A stretch of DNA of 10,519 nt. It comes from JBGTKH01 sp041744735. GTDB lineage: Bacteria > Planctomycetota > Planctomycetia > Pirellulales > Pirellulaceae. Positions within the stretch are counted from its first letter, which is position 1. Every line of letters starts with the position of its first letter. Below are positions 7,813 through 10,519 of the stretch, piece by piece. The translations under genes were made by a program, and so were the position numbers. Location of the stretch: the NCBI GenBank assembly GCA_041744735.1, contig JBGTKH010000441.1, positions 1 through 10,519 on the forward strand. Direction: 5' to 3'. The notes below the pieces were generated by a model that had not been told where the DNA came from, did not search any database, and saw only the letters and a program-made list of their open reading frames with translations.

Positions 7813-7956
7813 GCGCAGCGCCGCCCTGATCGACGACGATTGTCCTAACAGCTTGTCTCCCAAAGGTTTGCGAAATGGCCTAGTCAGGCCGCCGTGCTGG
7901 CACGCGGGCTGCATTGACTTTCTGCAACTCATCTATCACCTCGGAGACGACATCTC

Positions 7957-8238
7957 ATGAAGACTGCACCGCACGTTGGCCCAGACGCGACCGAAGAACT
8001 TTCCAAAGACATGCTGGAACTGGCCGCGGCCATCGCCAACTTGCCAGCCGAGCAGCGGGCCAAGGTGGAAACGCCGTTTGCCCGCGTTGTAGAAAGCACC
8101 AAGCGGCGGCGGCGAATTCTGGCGCTGGTTCAGGAAGCGCTCAGCCAGTTGCGGTTGGACATGAAATACCTGGTGTTCGACCTGGAAGCCACGCGCCGCG
8201 AACGCGACGCCTATCGCCAAGCATTAGACGAAGAGTGA
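7957..8238 (+). CDS. small helical hypothetical protein (93 aa)
   Basis: I do not recognise the family. The 93-residue product is charged and almost wholly helical, without signal peptide or membrane segment, so it should be cytoplasmic. Residues 13-47 form one or two helices around a Leu-Pro turn (ANLPAEQRAKVETPF). Residues 49-53 are a basic patch (KRRRR), followed by a long amphipathic stretch (54-92: ILALVQEALSQLRLDMKYLV, then FDLEATRRERDAYRQAL) with heptad-like spacing that could form a coiled coil or dimer. The start is supported by GGAG (7940s) about 10 nt before the ATG, and by codon use typical of the neighbourhood. It lies 123 nt ahead of the Ser/Thr kinase gene on the same strand and may be co-transcribed, as a partner or substrate. 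Nucleic-acid binding through the Arg patch is conceivable. Function is unknown. Confidence 0.75.
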   Translation: MKTAPHVGPDATEELSKDMLELAAAIANLPAEQRAKVETPFARVVESTKRRRRILALVQEALSQLRLDMKYLVFDLEATRRERDAYRQALDEE

Positions 8239-8310
8239 TGCGTTGCGGGAAGCGACATTGTCGAATACCATGAAGTGCTATCGCCGCAAGGGCTGAGACG
8301 TTGATCGGAC

Positions 8311-8332
8311 CGCGATCGGGTGTTCGATCGCG
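8311..8332 (+). promoter_or_regulatory. 8-bp hairpin upstream of the kinase gene
   Basis: CGCGATCG, a six-base loop GGTGTT, then CGATCGCG: perfect 8-bp arms, 14 nt before the kinase Shine-Dalgarno. It could be an operator dyad or an mRNA hairpin. A GTG in the loop (8320) is an alternative in-frame start, which the hairpin makes less attractive. Confidence 0.5.
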
Positions 8333-8345
8333 TCGGCCGCGGCAC

Positions 8346-8351
8346 AGGAGG
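8346..8351 (+). promoter_or_regulatory. Shine-Dalgarno AGGAGG of the kinase gene
   Basis: AGGAGG lies 10 nt before the ATG at 8362, and 4 nt before an in-frame GTG at 8356. It sits inside the longer frame that begins at GTG 8320, arguing that translation begins downstream of that codon. Confidence 0.65.
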
Positions 8352-8361
8352 CACGGTGGTC

Positions 8362-9858
8362 ATGGCCGAAATGTCGGCGGAACAGTTCGCTCAACGGGCC
8401 TTTGATCTGAATTTGCTCGACGCGCGGCAACTCGAAACCATCTGGAGCGAATTGGGAACCCGCGACTTGCCGGCGACGGAGTTGCGCAGTCTGCTGGTTC
8501 GCAAAGAACTGCTCACGAATTACCAGGTGGAAAAGTTGCTCACCGGCAAGCGGGCCGGCTTCTTCTATGGCGACTACAAAGTCTTGTATCTGATCGGTGC
8601 CGGCACGTTCGCCCGCGTCTACCGTGCCGTGCATAAGGAAACGGGTCAGGTCGTGGCCGTGAAAGTGCTGCGGTCGCGCTACAGCGATGACTTGACCAAG
8701 ACCGATCAGTTCTTGCGTGAAGCCAAGATGGTCATGACGCTGCGGCACCCCAACATCGCGCCGATCTTCGACATTCATACGGACCGCTTCAGTCATTACA
8801 TGGTCATGGAGTTTGTCGAGGGACAGAACCTGCGCGACTTCGTCAAAGTGCGCGGCAAGCTGGAAGTTGTAGAAGCGTTGCGGATCATCGCCGACGTGAC
8901 CAGCGGCCTGGACTATGCTCTCAAGCATTCAATTACGCACCGCGATTTGAAGCTGTCGAACGTGCTGCTGGCCAGTAACGGCCGCGCGAAGCTGGTGGAT
9001 TTTGGACTGGCGGCGGCCGGCGACAAGGTGGCAGCCGACATTTCCGACACGACTTCAACTCCCCGCAGCATCGATTACGCCGGCTTGGAGCGGGCCACGG
9101 GCGTGCGCAAAGACGATCGCCGCAGCGACATCTATTTCACCGGCTGCATGCTGTATCACATGCTCAGTGGACATGCGCCGCTCGTCGAAACCAAGGACCG
9201 CGTACAGCGGCTGAGCATGTCGCGATTTCAGGATGTAAAACCGATTACGCAACTGGATCCGAATTTGCCGCCGCGGGTCGTCCTGCTGGTGAACAAGGCA
9301 ATGGAGTTGAGTGCGGATAAACGCTACCAGACGCCGGGCGAAATGTTGTCCGACGTGAAATTGGCGGCGAAAATGATCAGCGAAGGGGGCGACATGCCAT
9401 CAACCACGGAAGAGGCTGCGGCCGCACCAGGCACTGCGCCGACCGCCCCCACCGAAGAACTCGAAGGCAAGTCGCACACAGTGATGTTGGTCGAGTCGAA
9501 TGTGGCCTTGCAGGACTTGCTGCGTGAAAAGCTAAAGCAACTGGGCTATCGCGTCTTGGTGACGATCGATCCCGACCGAGCGCTGGGCCGTTTTGAGGAC
9601 GATGCGAGTATCGCCGGCTGCATCGTGTTTGGCACGGGCGAACTCGGTGCCGCTGCGGTTGAGGCGTTCAATCGTTTCGCGAGCCAAGACACAACTCAGC
9701 GCGTGCCGGCGATATTGCTGGTCGACCGGAAACACCAGCGGCTGATCAAACACGCCAAGCTGGCCGAACACCGCGTCGTGGTCGCCATGCCGCTGAAGTT
9801 CAAAGAATTCCGCGGCGTGCTGACAAGCCTTTTGTCGCGCAAGGCAGACGTTAGTTGA
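8362..9858 (+). CDS. Ser/Thr protein kinase with C-terminal pseudo-receiver domain
   Basis: 498 residues from the chosen ATG. Residues 1-65 form a helical preamble (FAQRAFDLNLLDARQLETIW, then LLVRKELLTNYQVEKLL), typical of planctomycete kinases. The Hanks-type kinase domain (about 70-340) is complete: glycine loop GAGTFARV (79-86), AVKVL with Lys101, helix-C Glu120 (FLREAKM), hinge VMEFVEG, HRDLKLSN with catalytic Asp195 and Asn200, DFG Asp213, and DDRRSDIYFTG. It should transfer phosphate from ATP to Ser/Thr. The APE motif reads GLE (241-243). After an Ala/Pro/Thr linker (about 345-370), residues 372-494 resemble a response-regulator receiver: VMLVESN, LREKLKQLGYRVLVTIDP, VPAILLVDR and VVVAMPLKFKEF. 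The strand expected to end in the phospho-acceptor Asp reads GCIVFGTGELG, so it is probably a non-phosphorylated pseudo-receiver for protein contacts. There is no membrane segment, unlike PknB-type receptors. AGGAGG supports the ATG at 8362; the frame is open to GTG 8320. It follows the 93-residue gene. Confidence 0.9.
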   Translation: MAEMSAEQFAQRAFDLNLLDARQLETIWSELGTRDLPATELRSLLVRKELLTNYQVEKLLTGKRAGFFYGDYKVLYLIGAGTFARVYRAVHKETGQVVAVKVLRSRYSDDLTKTDQFLREAKMVMTLRHPNIAPIFDIHTDRFSHYMVMEFVEGQNLRDFVKVRGKLEVVEALRIIADVTSGLDYALKHSITHRDLKLSNVLLASNGRAKLVDFGLAAAGDKVAADISDTTSTPRSIDYAGLERATGVRKDDRRSDIYFTGCMLYHMLSGHAPLVETKDRVQRLSMSRFQDVKPITQLDPNLPPRVVLLVNKAMELSADKRYQTPGEMLSDVKLAAKMISEGGDMPSTTEEAAAAPGTAPTAPTEELEGKSHTVMLVESNVALQDLLREKLKQLGYRVLVTIDPDRALGRFEDDASIAGCIVFGTGELGAAAVEAFNRFASQDTTQRVPAILLVDRKHQRLIKHAKLAEHRVVVAMPLKFKEFRGVLTSLLSRKADVS

Positions 9859-9859
9859 A

Positions 9860-9871
9860 AGTGCTTTGTCA
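9860..9871 (+). repeat. partial copy of the downstream element's terminal repeat
   Basis: AGTGCTTTGTCA begins 2 nt after the kinase stop and is identical to 9901-9912 inside the left terminal repeat of the 9899-10033 element. It may be a remnant of an earlier insertion or a second short repeat. Confidence 0.55.
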
Positions 9872-9898
9872 GCCCGCCATCGCTCGTTTAGCCGCGAC

Positions 9899-10033
9899 CT
9901 AGTGCTTTGTCAAACCGTGTAGTTTTAGGGTTGGCCAACTTCGTGGCGTAAGCTTCCAGCTTGCGTTTCTGGGATGAAATCGGACTGGCAAGCAGGATGC
10001 TTACCCCACTTTTTAACTTTGACGAAGCACTAG
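9899..10033. mobile_element. MITE/REP-like palindromic element, 135 bp
   Basis: Terminal inverted repeats of 16 nt match at 15 positions: CTAGTGCTTTGTCAAA (9899-9914) and TTTGACGAAGCACTAG (10018-10033). Nested inside is a second inverted pair of 22 nt (9943-9964 and 9988-10009) matching at 19 positions, around a 23-nt loop, so the RNA or single strand would fold into a long hairpin. It has no coding capacity. This architecture fits a non-autonomous transposable or REP-type element inserted between the kinase and rpsU. The hairpin could also serve as a terminator for both converging genes. No clear target-site duplication is seen beyond CTAG within the ends. Confidence 0.55.
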
Positions 10034-10108
10034 CGACTTTGACACATCTTTACGCTGGCGCGCACTGCGAACGACCATTTTGAATTGCAGATCAAAGAAA
10101 GGCAGCTC
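10034..10108. other. short gap after the repeat element
   Basis: No gene is visible. Near the left end stands GACTTTGACA, resembling the element's terminal repeat. The right end holds the T-rich tract that serves as the tail of the rpsU terminator hairpin. Confidence 0.4.
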
Positions 10109-10126
10109 CTAGGGGAGCGGGGTGCC
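10091..10126 (-). terminator. candidate intrinsic terminator overlapping the rpsU 3' end
   Basis: On the minus strand the sequence is GGCA, bulge CCCC, GCTCC, loop CCTA, GGAGC, TGCC, then TTTCTTTG. The GGCA/TGCC and GCTCC/GGAGC arms give 9 base pairs with one bulge and a U-rich tail. The hairpin spans the last codons and the TAG stop of rpsU, which lies in the loop. Confidence 0.6.
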
Positions 10127-10318
10127 TTGTGGCGACAGTCGGATGCGGCGTGAACGGCGTTCGGCTCGCAGTCGAGCCCGGCGCTTGATCTCACTTGGCT
10201 TTTCGTAGTACTCCCGGCGTCGCATTTCTTTCTTGATGCCGCTTCGTTCCACCAGTTTGCGAAAGCGGCGGACCGCCTCTTGAATCGACTCGCGGTCCCG
10301 AACCAAAAGTTTAACCAT
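10109..10318 (-). CDS. rpsU: small ribosomal subunit protein bS21
   Basis: 69 residues, close to the usual 58-71 for bS21, a small basic protein of the 30S platform near the 3' end of 16S rRNA that helps mRNA engagement during initiation. The sequence shows family hallmarks: an N-terminal MVKLLVRDRESIQEAVRRF, the KLVERSGIKKEMRRREYYEKP core and an Arg-rich tail (IKRRARLRAERRSRRIRLSP). The start ATG is set by GAGGAG 5 nt upstream. The gene is transcribed alone, toward the kinase gene, and ends in a terminator-like hairpin. Upstream lie a putative 13-codon leader ORF overlapping the start, a tandem 14-mer and REP-like repeats, an unusual leader for a ribosomal-protein gene. bS21 autoregulation through anti-Shine-Dalgarno availability has been proposed in other bacteria; whether that applies here is inference. 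Confidence 0.95.
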   Translation of the reverse strand: MVKLLVRDRESIQEAVRRFRKLVERSGIKKEMRRREYYEKPSEIKRRARLRAERRSRRIRLSPQGTPLP

Positions 10319-10352
10319 TATTGCTCCTCGTCACGGACAAAAAACCACGCAT
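10311..10352 (-). CDS. putative 13-aa leader peptide overlapping the rpsU start
   Basis: On the minus strand AGGAGG stands 7 nt before an ATG that opens MRGFLSVTRSNNG and ends in TAA. The TAA lies 8 nt into the rpsU coding overlap, so the last codons span the rpsU ATG in another frame. The rpsU Shine-Dalgarno lies inside this ORF, so ribosomes translating it would cover and then release the rpsU start, allowing translational coupling or attenuation. The Shine-Dalgarno is better than that of most genes in the window. At 13 codons, chance cannot be ruled out, and the peptide itself resembles nothing I know. Confidence 0.4.
   Translation of the reverse strand: MRGFLSVTRSNNG
10324..10329 (-). 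promoter_or_regulatory. rpsU Shine-Dalgarno GAGGAG
   Basis: Minus strand GAGGAG with 5 nt to the rpsU ATG. It lies within the putative leader ORF, so leader translation could mask it. Confidence 0.8.
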
Positions 10353-10359
10353 GTTTGTT

Positions 10360-10365
10360 CCTCCT
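10360..10365 (-). promoter_or_regulatory. strong Shine-Dalgarno AGGAGG upstream of the leader ORF
   Basis: Minus strand AGGAGG, 7 nt before the ATG at 10352: optimal sequence and spacing. It is 41 nt before the rpsU ATG, too far to serve rpsU directly, which is the main reason to take the leader ORF seriously. Confidence 0.6.
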
Positions 10366-10369
10366 AATT

Positions 10370-10397
10370 TACCTCAGGGACAGTACCTCAGGGACAG
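10370..10397. repeat. tandem 14-bp repeat, two copies, in the rpsU leader
   Basis: TACCTCAGGGACAG occurs twice head to tail with no mismatch (10370-10383 and 10384-10397), followed by TA as a start of a third unit. It lies between the candidate rpsU promoter and the leader ORF. It may be a hallmark of a dispersed repeat family or a binding site. Confidence 0.75.
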
Positions 10398-10408
10398 TAA
10401 GGGGTCCT

Positions 10409-10438
10409 AGTTTACACGAATCCCCTAGCTGGTGTCCA
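10409..10438 (-). promoter_or_regulatory. candidate sigma-70-like promoter for rpsU
   Basis: Minus strand TGGACA (10438-10433), 18 nt, then TAAACT (10414-10409): five of six and four of six matches to the consensus. Transcription would start near 10402, giving a leader of roughly 80 nt containing the tandem repeat and the 13-codon ORF. Prediction by eye only. Confidence 0.3.
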
Positions 10439-10460
10439 GCCGCAAGCGACCAATCGTAAT

Positions 10461-10519
10461 GGGTCGGGAGTCTCTTTCAGTCTTAGAGTCGAAACGGGGT
10501 CGGGAGTCTTTTTCCGTCT
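10461..10519. repeat. pair of REP-like 23-nt direct repeats reaching the window edge
   Basis: Copy one (10461-10483) starts GGGTCGGGAGTCTCTTTC; copy two (10497-10519) starts GGGTCGGGAGTCTTTTTC. They match at 21 of 23 positions with a 36-nt period. Sequences of this GGGTCGGGAGTC type resemble REP elements that flank REP-associated (Y1/RAYT-type) transposase genes; that link is an inference from appearance. Further copies or a transposase may lie beyond the right edge. Confidence 0.5.

Larger units (their letters stand above)
7697..7956. promoter_or_regulatory. divergent intergenic promoter region
   Basis: This 260-nt gap separates the minus-strand secreted-protein gene from the plus-strand 93-residue gene and must hold both promoters. 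It contains an inverted pair of a 14-bp motif (7704-7717 and 7799-7812), a small hairpin GATCTG-CGGC-CAGATC at 7774-7789 and a TTGACT at 7914-7919 that could be a -35 box for the plus gene. No matching -10 box at ideal spacing was found. No gene is supported here. Confidence 0.45.

Noticed and set aside
8320..8361. GTG at 8320 as the kinase start, adding 14 residues
   Set aside because: It lies in the loop of a hairpin, has no Shine-Dalgarno, and the extra residues contain the AGGAGG that serves the ATG at 8362.
8278..8928. 216-codon minus-strand open frame opposite the kinase gene
   Set aside because: It mirrors conserved kinase motifs and has no recognisable features of its own.
10370..10519. 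Possible CRISPR array from closely spaced direct repeats
   Set aside because: Only two copies of each of two different repeats, one pair with no spacer and the other with a 13-nt gap; no array and no cas gene.

Overview
The window looks like a stretch of a Planctomycetota chromosome, probably Pirellulales-like. This is inferred from three things. The Ser/Thr kinase has the N-terminal helical preamble ending in an LLTNYQVEKLL-type segment that precedes many planctomycete kinases. There are large secreted proteins and membrane proteins of unrecognised function. The intergenic spaces carry several palindromic repeats. G+C is moderately high overall, but visibly lower by eye in the first gene.

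Layout. Bases 1-2770 (+) hold the 3' part of a very large STAND/NACHT-type protein: the end of the NTPase module, a helical middle, then a long HEAT-repeat array. Its P-loop and any effector domain lie left of the window. Converging on it are three minus-strand genes, transcribed right to left. The first is a secreted multidomain protein with a glycosidase-like core flanked by jelly-roll-like beta modules (7696-5000). The second is a small single-pass membrane protein (4916-4317). The third is a MOFRL-family glycerate 2-kinase (4243-2858). A perfect 25-bp palindrome separates the last two. Bases 7697-7956 are a divergent promoter region carrying an inverted pair of a 14-bp motif. On the plus strand follow a 93-residue helical protein (7957-8238) and a soluble Ser/Thr protein kinase with a C-terminal pseudo-receiver domain (8362-9858).

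Bases 9859-10108 are non-coding and carry a 135-bp MITE/REP-like element with nested inverted repeats. rpsU (ribosomal protein bS21, minus strand, 10318-10109) follows. It has a strong Shine-Dalgarno sequence and a terminator-like hairpin over its last codons. Just upstream of rpsU is a 13-codon leader ORF with its own AGGAGG, whose stop overlaps the rpsU start. Farther upstream are a tandem 14-mer and, at the right edge, two 23-nt REP-like direct repeats.

The genes do not form one pathway. The strongest leads are the truncated NACHT-HEAT protein (a possible defence or sensor NTPase), the kinase/pseudo-receiver fusion and the putative rpsU leader peptide. The kinase and the 93-residue protein may share an operon. 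The secreted protein, membrane protein and glycerate kinase are co-oriented, but a functional link between them is not shown.
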